DNA of 64,000 bases from Prochlorococcus marinus CUG1417 (lineage in GTDB: Bacteria > Cyanobacteriota > Cyanobacteriia > PCC-6307 > Cyanobiaceae): the NCBI RefSeq assembly GCF_017695975.1, contig NZ_JAAORN010000001.1, positions 744,001 to 808,000 on the forward strand, in the 5' to 3' direction. Of this stretch, positions 7,482 through 15,439 are shown in pieces. The notes beneath the pieces were generated by a model that was not told the origin of the DNA, did no database searches, and saw only the letters and a program-made list of their open reading frames with translations. Numbering within the stretch: position 1 is the stretch's first letter; the number at the start of each line of letters is the position of its first letter. A program made the position numbers and the translations under genes.

Positions 7482-7625
7482 TTAAATAAATAGATCTTCT
7501 AAATCCTTATACAAATCATCATTTTCTTCTTCTTTAGTGTCAATGTGATCTAGTGAAAGTTCATTTTTTGAGGTGTAGAAAAGATATCCAAGGGCTCCTA
7601 AAAGTAAGGTTGTTGGTAAGATCAT
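7482..7625 (-). CDS. Membrane-anchored acidic peptide (47 residues)
   Basis: ATG at 7623-7625. The N-terminus MILPTTLLLGALGYLFYTSK is one membrane helix, followed by a strongly acidic tail (DHIDTKEEENDD and ending DLEDLFI). The sharp two-part composition suggests a real anchor peptide. It is divergent from the RHH-like gene at 7702, and the AAGTGYTG motifs lie between them. Confidence 0.5.
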   Translation of the reverse strand: MILPTTLLLGALGYLFYTSKNELSLDHIDTKEEENDDLYKDLEDLFI

Positions 7626-7656
7626 TTGGATTTAATTGACTTATAATGAATATAGT

Positions 7657-7687
7657 GCAACACTTATTACAGTCAAGTGCTGTACTT
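7657..7687. promoter_or_regulatory. Paired AAGTGYTG motifs upstream of the RHH-like gene
   Basis: AAGTGTTGC lies on the minus strand at 7657-7665 and AAGTGCTGTACT on the plus strand at 7675-7686. The same two words recur just after the gene at 8101-8122. Inverted half-sites in front of a small DNA-binding gene suggest an operator used for autoregulation. Confidence 0.45.
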
Positions 7688-7701
7688 TAATTAATTTTTA
7701 A

Positions 7702-8100
7702 ATGCCTACCAAGAAAAAAAGAGTTGGGTTTATTCCAAGGGATGACGTTATGAGGATAATTGATAATTTGAGCATAGAGAACAATTTAAGTATTTCAAAA
7801 ATAATAAGTATTTTGGTAGAGGAAGCACTTTCTACAAGAGGTATATTTAATAAAAATAATGGGCTAGTAACTCAATCGTATCAATCAAATAATGATAATT
7901 CAAAAAACTTACCTGATAATTCTGCTGACATTACAGAAAAAGCAAAATTAATAATTAATAATAAATTAGGATTGCATTATAGTCCCAGTAAATCAATCCA
8001 TTCAAATGAAGCAATTCACAGGGATTTTGATTTGCAAACTTATAAAAAGTTCTTATCGTTCCTTAAATTTCAGGAAATGATGGATAAATATCATACTTAA
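7702..8100 (+). CDS. Putative ribbon-helix-helix (CopG-like) DNA-binding protein
   Basis: 132 residues. The first 50 (KRVGFIPRDDVMRIIDNLSI and on to ISKIISILVEEALSTRG) have the RHH layout: a short basic beta strand, then two helices with the second spanning the 'SISKIISILVEEAL' part. The remainder is polar and Asn/Ser-rich, with a final helix. No toxin partner is adjacent. The AAGTGYTG repeats on both sides are candidate binding sites. The RHH call rests on pattern alone. Confidence 0.55.
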   Translation: MPTKKKRVGFIPRDDVMRIIDNLSIENNLSISKIISILVEEALSTRGIFNKNNGLVTQSYQSNNDNSKNLPDNSADITEKAKLIINNKLGLHYSPSKSIHSNEAIHRDFDLQTYKKFLSFLKFQEMMDKYHT

Positions 8101-8122
8101 AAGTGTTGCTAAGTGCTGTACT
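8101..8122 (+). promoter_or_regulatory. Tandem AAGTGYTG motifs immediately downstream of the RHH-like gene
   Basis: AAGTGTTGC at 8101-8109 begins right after the stop codon and AAGTGCTGTACT follows at 8111-8122, repeating the upstream words (12 of 12 bases for the second). Spacing is 10 bp, one helical turn. Confidence 0.45.
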
Positions 8123-8226
8123 GTGCGTTAAGTTTAGTGTGTATTTGTCGGGAGATTTTCTTATTAGAAATTATTAATTGCCATTTCAAAAGCTTAAATT
8201 CAATTAATCCATAAAATTTTATTCCC

Positions 8227-8541
8227 ATGAATTCATCTTTTCCAGTTTTATCTATAAATCTGCTCCCTCCAGATAAGTTATATTGTAATTTTGACTATTG
8301 GAGCACCTTGTTCTCTCAGGATATGCAAATTTTATGGGATAGAGCACATGGTGTGCCTTTAGAAAAACTGCCAAAAGGAGTTTCTGATATGATTTTTCCA
8401 TATTTATTGCTTGCACTTTCAGACTACAAGAGTTCACAAATAAATAAAATGAATGGAATTGGATTAGATAATCTATTAAGCCTTTGGTTTGATAAGTATT
8501 TGCTTAATAGAAATGGTTACTTTGAGCTAATTAATAAATAA
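8227..8541 (+). CDS. Hypothetical protein (104 residues)
   Basis: A soluble protein with aromatic and Leu-rich helices (FDYWSTLFSQDMQILWDRAH, IFPYLLLALSDYKS). ATG start at 8227. No motif or family is recognised, but composition and codon use match neighbouring genes. It is followed by a gap of about 330 bp. Confidence 0.6.
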   Translation: MNSSFPVLSINLLPPDKLYCNFDYWSTLFSQDMQILWDRAHGVPLEKLPKGVSDMIFPYLLLALSDYKSSQINKMNGIGLDNLLSLWFDKYLLNRNGYFELINK

Positions 8542-8850
8542 TTTTTAAAAATTAGTTCTTTTAAAATCAAATTAACTTGCTATCAAAATTTATTTCATCT
8601 AAAAAACCTTTTAAATGATTCTTTGCGAATTGGTACACTTATAGTCTTGCTGTAAATTATTTATATTGTTTGATGATAATTTCTTTAAGTTCCTTTTAGG
8701 AAGTATATTATTTTTGCTTTGATAATTCAAATCATGACAGATATTAAATTAAGAAAAGAAAAATAAATGAATTTTAATTAATAGGCATTGATTTTAATAT
8801 TCTATTTATATTTTTGTTCTTTTATATTTTTTAGATGTTTTTTCTTGATT
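8542..8850. other. Non-coding stretch
   Basis: AT-rich, with no open frame worth calling on either strand, no tRNA fold and no tandem repeat. It ends in the perfect inverted repeat at 8851-8880. Confidence 0.5.
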
Positions 8851-8880
8851 CATTAACTTTAAAATCTTTTAAAGTTAATG
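8851..8880. repeat. Perfect 30-bp inverted repeat overlapping a start codon
   Basis: CATTAACTTTAAAA and TTTTAAAGTTAATG (14-bp arms) are separated by TC. The last three bases are the first ATG of the 80-residue frame. In RNA this forms an AT-rich hairpin; a T-rich tract follows shortly after. It may be a terminator for upstream transcription, a translation-blocking hairpin or an operator. Confidence 0.6.
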
Positions 8881-9120
8881 TTCAATTTTTTGTTGACATT
8901 TTTTGTTTATGCGATGATAATTACAAAAAAAATTTTAATTGTGAATTCACTTCTCGGTACATTTGATGATTTTGTTGATGATCTACTTTTATCCGATGTT
9001 AATTTGTTAGAAGGGGAACTTGATTTTCTTCTTATGCAACATTTATTTAATTCAATAGATTTGAAGCTTATAAATATAAACAATACTGATATTGAAGATA
9101 ATGAATCATTTGCTGCTTAA
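8878..9120 (+). CDS. Hypothetical protein (up to 80 residues)
   Basis: A hydrophobic N-terminus (MFNFLLTFFVYAMIITKKIL) is followed by a strongly acidic half (FDDFVDDLLLSDVNLLEGEL) and DIEDNESFAA. The first ATG lies inside a perfect inverted repeat, so the Met at 8914 may be the real start, which would remove most of the membrane-like leader. No family is recognised. Confidence 0.5.
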   Translation: MFNFLLTFFVYAMIITKKILIVNSLLGTFDDFVDDLLLSDVNLLEGELDFLLMQHLFNSIDLKLININNTDIEDNESFAA

Positions 9121-9126
9121 TACTTT

Positions 9127-9243
9127 ATGAAATTTTTTTATGAAAAGTTTTGGGTTCCAGTTTTTGGCTATTTATTATCCAAATTTGTTTTTTTAATAGA
9201 AGGTAAAAAGAGAGGTTCCAAGCAAAAAAAAGAAGGAGATTAA
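9127..9243 (+). CDS. Small basic peptide (38 residues)
   Basis: ATG at 9127, 6 bp after the preceding stop. The first half (MKFFYEKFWVPVFGYLLSKF) is aromatic and weakly hydrophobic; the second half is Lys/Arg-rich (GKKRGSKQKKEGD). It may be peripheral or membrane-inserted. The tight spacing to the 80-residue gene suggests co-transcription. Function is unknown. Confidence 0.45.
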   Translation: MKFFYEKFWVPVFGYLLSKFVFLIEGKKRGSKQKKEGD

Positions 9244-9379
9244 TTATTTCCCCCCTTGATTAAGTGCCTTTAAATACATAATTGATGTTTATATATTTTG
9301 ATAACAACAAAAGATATTCTTTTAATCATTAACAAAGGCATTCTTGAGATATAAACCAATTGCTTTTTAGCAAATTAAG

Positions 9380-9559
9380 ATGATCAAAAATAATACTTTA
9401 AAGCGCTATACAGTTCATTATCGTGACTTTCAAAATATAAGATTAGAAAATTGTTTTTATGCTTTTGATGCTTACGAAGCCAGAACCCTAGCGATGGAAT
9501 TTAATGAATATATTAATGCACATCCAAATAGTATTGACCTTATAAGATGTGAAAAATGA
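9380..9559 (+). CDS. Hypothetical protein (59 residues)
   Basis: The frame from ATG 9380 reads LKRYTVHYRDFQNIRLENCF then YAFDAYEARTLAMEFNEYI and ends SIDLIRCEK. A beta-strand pair followed by an alpha helix resembles a small ferredoxin-fold-like unit. The sequence is well-behaved (no low complexity) and looks like a conserved small protein of marine picocyanobacteria. No role is known to me. It converges on urtE. Confidence 0.65.
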   Translation: MIKNNTLKRYTVHYRDFQNIRLENCFYAFDAYEARTLAMEFNEYINAHPNSIDLIRCEK

Positions 9560-9597
9560 AAAAATAATTTTTCTGATTATTCAAGAAATTACTCTAT

Positions 9598-10308
9598 TTA
9601 AACACTTAAGAATTTGTCAATAACTGACTGGCTTAATTCACTAGTATTTCCACTAGCAACAATGCCTCCGCGTTGCATAGCGTAATATCTATTTGCTTGC
9701 CTTACAAAATGCAAGTGTTGTTCTACTAATAATACACCGATTCCTGTATCTCTAATTATCTGATTAATTGCATTTTCAATATCTAAAACTATATTCGGTT
9801 GAATACCCTCTGTTGGTTCATCAAGTAAAAGAAGTTGAGGTTTGCCAAGCAACGCTCTTGCAATGGCTAGTTGCTGTTGTTGCCCTCCACTTAGATCTCC
9901 GCCTTTCCTTTGCAGAAAGTCTTTCAGGATTGGAAAGAGATCATAAATAAATGGATCTATTTTCTTGTTCTTAGATAATCCACCTGGTAGAGACTCCATC
10001 CCTAACATAAGATTTTCTTCGACTGATAGATATGGAATGATTTCTCTTCCTTGAGGAACATAAGCCATTCCTTTCCTCGCCCTCTGATGAGGTGCTTTTC
10101 TATTAATATTTTCACCAATCAAATAAATATCACCCTTTTTTTGTTTTAACAAACCAATAAGTGATTTCAATAAAGTTGTTTTTCCAACTCCATTTCTACC
10201 AATTAAACAAACCATTTCTCCAGATTTAACATTTAGATCTACATCTCTGAGAATATGACTCTCACCATAATAAGTATTTAAAGATTTTATTTCGAGTAAA
10301 TTTTCCAT
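9598..10308 (-). CDS. urtE: Urea ABC transporter ATP-binding protein UrtE
   Basis: A 236-residue LivF-type ATPase, the second of two in the urea importer. Walker A is GRNGVGKTT, the signature LSGGQQQQLAIARAL, Walker B LLLLDEP and the H-loop VEQHLHF. MAYVPQGREI is typical of the UrtE/LivF branch. It is the last gene of urtABCDE, 2 bp after urtD. Confidence 0.95.
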   Translation of the reverse strand: MENLLEIKSLNTYYGESHILRDVDLNVKSGEMVCLIGRNGVGKTTLLKSLIGLLKQKKGDIYLIGENINRKAPHQRARKGMAYVPQGREIIPYLSVEENLMLGMESLPGGLSKNKKIDPFIYDLFPILKDFLQRKGGDLSGGQQQQLAIARALLGKPQLLLLDEPTEGIQPNIVLDIENAINQIIRDTGIGVLLVEQHLHFVRQANRYYAMQRGGIVASGNTSELSQSVIDKFLSV

Positions 10309-10310
10309 AA

Positions 10311-11060
10311 CTAGTCCTCAGGTCTTCCTAAATAAACATCAATAACTTTTTTGTCTTTTTGTATGGTTTCCATCGTTCCCTCACATAATACTGTGCCCTG
10401 ATTTAATACTGATACATTACTATCAAGTCTTCTTATAAATTCCATATCATGATCTATTACAACTACTGTATTTTCTCCTGATAATGATTTTAATAAATCA
10501 GCCGTAAGATCAGTTTCTTCATCAGTTAAACCAGCAACAGGTTCATCTACTAACATTAAATCTGGCTTCTGTCCTACTAACATTGCTATCTCTAGCCATT
10601 GTTTTTGGCCATGTGATAAAGAACCAGCTTTTGAATTAACTTTTTGTACTAAATTTACAATTTTCAAAAGACGTTCAATCTCATTAAGTTGCTCATCCTT
10701 AATACTTTTATTTATGAGGTTTAAGGGACTTTTAGGAGTTGTCACCGATATTTCAAGATTTTCTTTAACTGTTAGATTTTCAAAGATTCTTGGACTTTGG
10801 AACTTTCTTCCAACTCCAAGTCTGGCTATTTTATGCTCCTTTCTACCTACAATAGATTTCCCCTTGAAAATTACTTCACCTTTTGTTGGCCTAACCTTTC
10901 CCGTTATTACATCAAGAAATGTTGTTTTACCTGCGCCGTTGGGTCCTATTACAGCTCTTAATTCACCTTTCTTTAAATTCAAATTAAGTTTGTTGAGAGC
11001 TAAAAAACCCTCGAAACTAACAGTAATATCTATTAAATTTAGAAGATCTTTATTACTCAT
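10311..11060 (-). CDS. urtD: Urea ABC transporter ATP-binding protein UrtD
   Basis: A 249-residue LivG-type ATPase with Walker A GPNGAGKTT, signature LSHGQKQWLEIAMLV, Walker B LMLVDEP and H-loop VIDHDMEF. LSHGQKQWLEI is characteristic of UrtD. Its start overlaps the end of urtC by 8 bp, so the genes are translated as one unit. It pairs with UrtE to power urea import. Confidence 0.95.
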   Translation of the reverse strand: MSNKDLLNLIDITVSFEGFLALNKLNLNLKKGELRAVIGPNGAGKTTFLDVITGKVRPTKGEVIFKGKSIVGRKEHKIARLGVGRKFQSPRIFENLTVKENLEISVTTPKSPLNLINKSIKDEQLNEIERLLKIVNLVQKVNSKAGSLSHGQKQWLEIAMLVGQKPDLMLVDEPVAGLTDEETDLTADLLKSLSGENTVVVIDHDMEFIRRLDSNVSVLNQGTVLCEGTMETIQKDKKVIDVYLGRPED

Positions 11061-12183
11061 TGTTCCCCTCCTTATTGTTAACTTCTAAGCTTGGATAGGT
11101 TTCAATCTTTCTTTTTAAACCAAATCTTTGAAGAAGATTCCTAGGACCATCTCCTTGAATCCATCCTAAAACTCCTTCTGGCAGAGCTGTTACAACTAAA
11201 ATAAATAATCCTCCTTGAATAAACATCCAGCTCGCAGGTAATGCTTCACTTACTAGACTTTTTGCGTAGTTGATGAAAACTGCTCCAAGTATTGCTCCCA
11301 ATAAAGTTCCTCTACCTCCAACTGCAACCCAGATAACCATTTCGATGGAAAAGGGAACTGTCATGAATTGAGGGGATACTATGCCAGACTGAACAGTATA
11401 TAAAGCTCCTGAAATTCCAGCAAGACCTCCAGCGATAGAAAATATTATAGTCTTGAATATTACTGGATTGTATCCTGTAAACCTAACTCTTGGTTCATCA
11501 TCTCGAATTCCTATAAGAATATTGCCAAATCTCCCTTTAACTACCCACTTCGCAAAAAACCATGATGCTATTACTATTATGGCGGTTACCCAAAAGAATA
11601 GTCTTTGCATGGACTCAGAACCCACCATCTGACCTAATAGTTGTGTTACATCTGTTTTTAATCCATTTGTTCCATTTATAAGTTTTTGTTGTCCATTAAA
11701 GAAGTTAAAGAATACAAGAAGAGAAGCTTGGGTAAGTATAGAAAAATAAACCCCTTTGATTCTATTCCTGAAAACAAGAAATCCAATTAAACCAGCAACC
11801 AATGCAGGAATTATCCAGATAGCGAAAAAGGTAAAAACAGGAGATCTAAAAGGTTCCCAGAAAAAAGGTAATTTTTCAACACCATATAATGCAAAAAACT
11901 CAGGAATATTATTTGGGAATTCAGAGGAGCTGGTTATTTGCAAATACATTGCTGCACAATATCCACCTAGTGCAAAAAATATACCTTGTCCAAGACTTAG
12001 TAAACCTGTATATCCCCAGATAAGATCAACGCCAAGTGCAACTATGGATAAGGATAAATATCTACCAAGAAGGTTTAGTCTAAAAACAGGGAGTAGAGTT
12101 GGTGCTGCAATAATTAAGGCTATTAATATTATCCAAAAAGATAATACTATTTTTTTATCAAATTTAAATTTACCAAAGGACAT
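11053..12183 (-). CDS. urtC: Urea ABC transporter permease UrtC
   Basis: A 376-residue LivM-type inner-membrane permease with about 9-10 hydrophobic segments. Conserved stretches include LLSLGQGIFFALGGYCAAMY near residue 65 and WVAVGGRGTLLGAILGAVFI near 290. With UrtB it forms the membrane channel. Its ATG shares one base with the urtB stop (TAATG). Confidence 0.95.
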   Translation of the reverse strand: MSFGKFKFDKKIVLSFWIILIALIIAAPTLLPVFRLNLLGRYLSLSIVALGVDLIWGYTGLLSLGQGIFFALGGYCAAMYLQITSSSEFPNNIPEFFALYGVEKLPFFWEPFRSPVFTFFAIWIIPALVAGLIGFLVFRNRIKGVYFSILTQASLLVFFNFFNGQQKLINGTNGLKTDVTQLLGQMVGSESMQRLFFWVTAIIVIASWFFAKWVVKGRFGNILIGIRDDEPRVRFTGYNPVIFKTIIFSIAGGLAGISGALYTVQSGIVSPQFMTVPFSIEMVIWVAVGGRGTLLGAILGAVFINYAKSLVSEALPASWMFIQGGLFILVVTALPEGVLGWIQGDGPRNLLQRFGLKRKIETYPSLEVNNKEGNNE

Positions 12184-13337
12184 TAGTTTTCAACCATCCT
12201 TCCTTTTTGAGGAAATAGACCTGTAGGTTTAAATTGTAAGAATATAACAATTAGTGCAAATATCATTACTCTTGCCATACTTGTGGTCGCAAAAAAGTTG
12301 ATTGTGTTTGATAAAGGTAAAGGCATATTTGGCCATATTGATAAGAGTCTTCCAGCTCCAATTAAGTCAGTCATTATTCCTATTCCAAATGAAGCAAGTA
12401 CTGTTCCTAATAAATTTCCTACTCCTCCCAACACTACAACCATAAAACAACCAACTATATAGTTCCCTCCAACATTTGGTCCTACAGAACCTAGAAGAGA
12501 TACCGCTACTCCGGCAACTCCTGCTAAGCCAGAACCAATACCAAAAGTAATTATGTCCACTTTTTCAGTAGATATACCAAGGCAATCACTCATTTGTCGG
12601 TTCTGTGTAACTGCTCTTATACGCATCCCCCAAGCACTTTGATTAAGAAATAATGTTATTGCTATTACAGAGATTAGAGTAATGACAATTATCATTAATC
12701 TTGTTTTAGGAAATGCAGTGCCAATAATTTCTATTTGACCTCGCATCCATGAGGGGGCAGTTACATCAACATTTCGGGCGCTTGCTCTACTAAGTTTGCT
12801 GACAGAGGAAGAGATTACGCCACCTGTCAGGACCCCAGTTAAAGCAGCAAATATCCAAGAACTAAATTTAAAATATTTGAAATTTATTGATTCTTTTATT
12901 TTTGAAGAAAATGTTGTTGGTAAGAGTAAACCAATTAATAGACTTATAACAAGGCCGGTCCCATAAGCTAAAGGTACACTTCTGACAAATTGTTGAAGAA
13001 TCAAGCTTACTCCCCAAGTTGCGAGAAGTGTTTCTAGTGGATTTCCATAAAGCTTTCTTATTATGGTTTTTTCTAGGAGAATGCCTACTACTCCACTAAC
13101 AATAAAAGCAAGGAAAATAGAAACTATTATGTATGAATTGTAGAAAGGTTTTAATATAGGTAATTTGAAAATTAATTGTGTTACATATGTTGTGTAAGCA
13201 CCAAGCATCATAAGTTCTCCATGGGCAAGATTTATTACACCCATAAGACCAAAAACAATTGCTAGACCTAGTGCAGCAACAAGTAGTACAGATCCGATTG
13301 CAACACCATTAAAAAGACTATCGAGAAGTAACTCCAA
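12183..13337 (-). CDS. urtB: Urea ABC transporter permease UrtB
   Basis: A 384-residue LivH-type permease with multiple membrane spans. Recognisable stretches are GVINLAHGELMMLGAYTTYV, the loop ITLFLNQSAWGMRIRAVTQN and VVLGGVGNLLGTVLASF. A long central insertion (about 150-220) is usual in UrtB. It lies downstream of urtA, across a strong hairpin that probably lowers its transcription relative to the binding protein. Confidence 0.95.
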   Translation of the reverse strand: MELLLDSLFNGVAIGSVLLVAALGLAIVFGLMGVINLAHGELMMLGAYTTYVTQLIFKLPILKPFYNSYIIVSIFLAFIVSGVVGILLEKTIIRKLYGNPLETLLATWGVSLILQQFVRSVPLAYGTGLVISLLIGLLLPTTFSSKIKESINFKYFKFSSWIFAALTGVLTGGVISSSVSKLSRASARNVDVTAPSWMRGQIEIIGTAFPKTRLMIIVITLISVIAITLFLNQSAWGMRIRAVTQNRQMSDCLGISTEKVDIITFGIGSGLAGVAGVAVSLLGSVGPNVGGNYIVGCFMVVVLGGVGNLLGTVLASFGIGIMTDLIGAGRLLSIWPNMPLPLSNTINFFATTSMARVMIFALIVIFLQFKPTGLFPQKGRMVEN

Positions 13338-13364
13338 TTTAGAAAAGAAAATATTTGATTATAT

Positions 13365-13398
13365 AAAATAAAAGGAGGTGTTAACCTCCTTTTATTTT
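13365..13398 (-). terminator. Hairpin between urtA and urtB (partial terminator/attenuator)
   Basis: Two perfect 14-nt arms (AAAATAAAAGGAGG and CCTCCTTTTATTTT) with a 6-nt loop. On the minus strand the 3' arm is U-rich. It lies after the urtA stop and before urtB, the usual place for a terminator that lets the abundant binding protein be made in excess over the permease genes. Confidence 0.75.
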
Positions 13399-13419
13399 GA
13401 AGTATAGGTTTTAATTAGA

Positions 13420-14697
13420 TTAAAGCTTATACTTTTCTCCTTTTGAAGGATCTGTCCAATCGCATGCAAATCCTTTTGAACTTGGATGCTTTTGGTTCCA
13501 TGCTTGAGGAAGAACAACTCCTGTTTCTTCAAGGATTGTAAATCCACCCTCTGCATTAATCTCTCCAATTCTTACTGTTTGAGATAAGTGATGATTAGGC
13601 ATAACTTCAACAGGACCTTGTGGGGCATCAAACTTTTGTCCAACAAGGGCTTCCCTTACTGCGTTGTCGTCGAATGTTCCAGCATCTTCAACTGCCTGTT
13701 TCCATAAATAAACCATGTTATATGCAGATTCTTGAGGATCAGCTACAACACGATCAGATCCCCATCTTTTCTTGAAACTTGCAGCAAATTTCTTAGATGC
13801 AGGAGTATCGATTGACATCATGTAATTCCAAGCGCCAAAGTGACCTTCAAGGAACTCAGGACCAATTGTACTAATCTCTTCTTCAGCTATTGAATAGTTC
13901 ATTACGTAGTAGCCACTTGAAGGCGTGATACCAGCATCTTGAATCTGTTTGAAGAATGCAACGTTTTGGTCACCATTAAGTGTATTAATGATTATTCCAC
14001 CTTCAGGAAGCGCCTTCTTGATTTTTGAGATAATTGGAGCAACTTCAGTATTTCCTAATGGAAGGTAATCCTCTCCAACAACTTTACCTCCTAACTGTTT
14101 TACCTGAGCTTTAGTGATTGTGTTTGAAGTTCTTGGGAAAACATAATCAGAACCTACAAGGAAGAAATCTCCACCTGCTGCTGGAGAACGCTTATACATG
14201 AAATCTGTAGCGGGTTCTGACTGTTGGTTTGGTGTGGCTCCTGTATAGAAGATGTTGTTAGAACATTCTTGAGCTTCATATTGAATTGGGTAATAAAGGA
14301 AAGCATCCTTTGATTCGTAAACTGGTAACATTGCCTTTCTACTAGCAGATGTCCAACCACCAAATACGACAGGAACTCCGTCTTGATCTATTAGTTTCTT
14401 AGATTTTTCAGCAAAAGTAGGCCAGTCAGATGCACCATCTTCAACTATGTATTCTATTTTGTAGCTTTTACCGCCAACTTTTACACCACCAGCAGCATTT
14501 ATCTCTTCAATAGCCATTTTTTCAGTATCAACAAGGGTTGATTCAGAAATTGCCATTGTTCCAGATAACGAATGCAAAATACCGACGGTTACTGTGTCGT
14601 CGAAACTTCCGGAGGTTCCACCTCCACCACATGAAGTTGCTGTGACCGCAAGTGAGGCAGTAGCTAATCCTGCCAAAATACGCCTTGAAATTCTCAT
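13420..14697 (-). CDS. urtA: Urea ABC transporter substrate-binding lipoprotein UrtA
   Basis: A 425-residue periplasmic binding protein of the LivJ/AmiC (Peripla_BP_5) class. The N-terminus RRILAGLATASLAVTATSC has a lipobox, so the mature protein starts at the Cys and is lipid-anchored. TVGILHSLSGTMAISE, DWPTFAEKSKKLI and YYPIQYEAQECSNNIFYTGA are typical of UrtA. It is the first gene of urtABCDE, preceded by an NtcA-type site. Confidence 0.95.
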   Translation of the reverse strand: MRISRRILAGLATASLAVTATSCGGGGTSGSFDDTVTVGILHSLSGTMAISESTLVDTEKMAIEEINAAGGVKVGGKSYKIEYIVEDGASDWPTFAEKSKKLIDQDGVPVVFGGWTSASRKAMLPVYESKDAFLYYPIQYEAQECSNNIFYTGATPNQQSEPATDFMYKRSPAAGGDFFLVGSDYVFPRTSNTITKAQVKQLGGKVVGEDYLPLGNTEVAPIISKIKKALPEGGIIINTLNGDQNVAFFKQIQDAGITPSSGYYVMNYSIAEEEISTIGPEFLEGHFGAWNYMMSIDTPASKKFAASFKKRWGSDRVVADPQESAYNMVYLWKQAVEDAGTFDDNAVREALVGQKFDAPQGPVEVMPNHHLSQTVRIGEINAEGGFTILEETGVVLPQAWNQKHPSSKGFACDWTDPSKGEKYKL

Positions 14698-14746
14698 GAA
14701 TTAGGATAAATTAGGTAATTGACCCTCAATAGGGGGATAAAATAAA

Positions 14747-14754
14747 AGTTATTA
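14747..14754 (-). promoter_or_regulatory. Probable -10 box of the urtA promoter
   Basis: TAATAACT on the minus strand lies about 30 bp downstream of the centre of the NtcA site, the standard class II NtcA-activated arrangement. It places transcription start near 14740. Confidence 0.5.
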
Positions 14755-14773
14755 ACGAGTGAGGATTAGTTTT

Positions 14774-14787
14774 GTATCAGTCGTAAC
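14774..14787. promoter_or_regulatory. NtcA-binding site of urtA
   Basis: GTATCAGTCGTAAC fits GTA-N8-AAC, a one-base variant of the NtcA consensus GTA-N8-TAC. Combined with the -10 box it suggests activation under nitrogen limitation. The glnA upstream site at 59729 has the same form. Confidence 0.65.
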
Positions 14788-14824
14788 TTTTTGTTGAATC
14801 CAATATATATGTAATGAACATTTT

Positions 14825-15436
14825 CTAGTTTCGATTGTTTGGTATATGTGATTCTAAAAACTGAGTTATTTCTTCAACTCCTAAGCCGCTACTAAGGTTG
14901 GTAAAAAACCAAGGTTTCCCTTTTCTCATAAATTCCGTATCTCTTTTCATAATATTTAAATCTGCACCAACCATATCTGCTAAGTCAATTTTGTTTATTA
15001 ATAATAAATCTGATCTTGTTATCCCCGGTCCCCCTTTTCTAGGAATTTTATCTCCTGCAGATACATCAATAACATATATTGATAAGTCTACAAGTTCTGG
15101 ACTAAAACTAGATGCTAAATTATCGCCTCCACTTTCTACAAAAACAAAATCTAGAGGATTATATTTATTTTCTAAATCTAAAACTGCATTCTTATTTAAT
15201 GAACAATCCTCTCTTATCGCTGTATGAGGACAACCTCCTGTTTCTACACCAATAATCCTTCCTTCCTCTAAAACTTTTTTATTTATTAGAAAGTTCGCAT
15301 CTTCTTTGGTATAGATATCATTGGTAACAACTGCTATCTCATAATTATTTTTTAGGCTTAAGCATAGATTCTCTACTAATGCAGTTTTTCCCGAACCTAC
15401 CGGCCCAGCAACTCCTACTCTCAATTTGCTGCTCAT
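14825..15436 (-). CDS. ureG: Urease accessory GTPase UreG
   Basis: A 203-residue SIMIBI GTPase that couples GTP hydrolysis to nickel insertion into urease. The P-loop is [10 protein letters not shown] near residue 10; [17 protein letters not shown] holds the Cys-Pro-His nickel-binding motif; [10 protein letters not shown] and [10 protein letters not shown] complete the GTPase core. It follows ureF by 3 bp in the ureEFG operon. Confidence 0.95.
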   Translation of the reverse strand: MSSKLRVGVAGPVGSGKTALVENLCLSLKNNYEIAVVTNDIYTKEDANFLINKKVLEEGRIIGVETGGCPHTAIREDCSLNKNAVLDLENKYNPLDFVFVESGGDNLASSFSPELVDLSIYVIDVSAGDKIPRKGGPGITRSDLLLINKIDLADMVGADLNIMKRDTEFMRKGKPWFFTNLSSGLGVEEITQFLESHIPNNRN

Positions 15437-15439
15437 AAA

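Noticed and set aside
9265-9345. TGCCTTT...AAAGGCA inverted repeat before the 59-residue gene
   Set aside because: The arms are short and the loop is about 60 bases, too weak to call a terminator or small RNA.
10714-11088. 124-residue plus-strand frame opposite urtD
   Set aside because: Antisense to a clear ATPase; composition reflects the reverse of conserved motifs.
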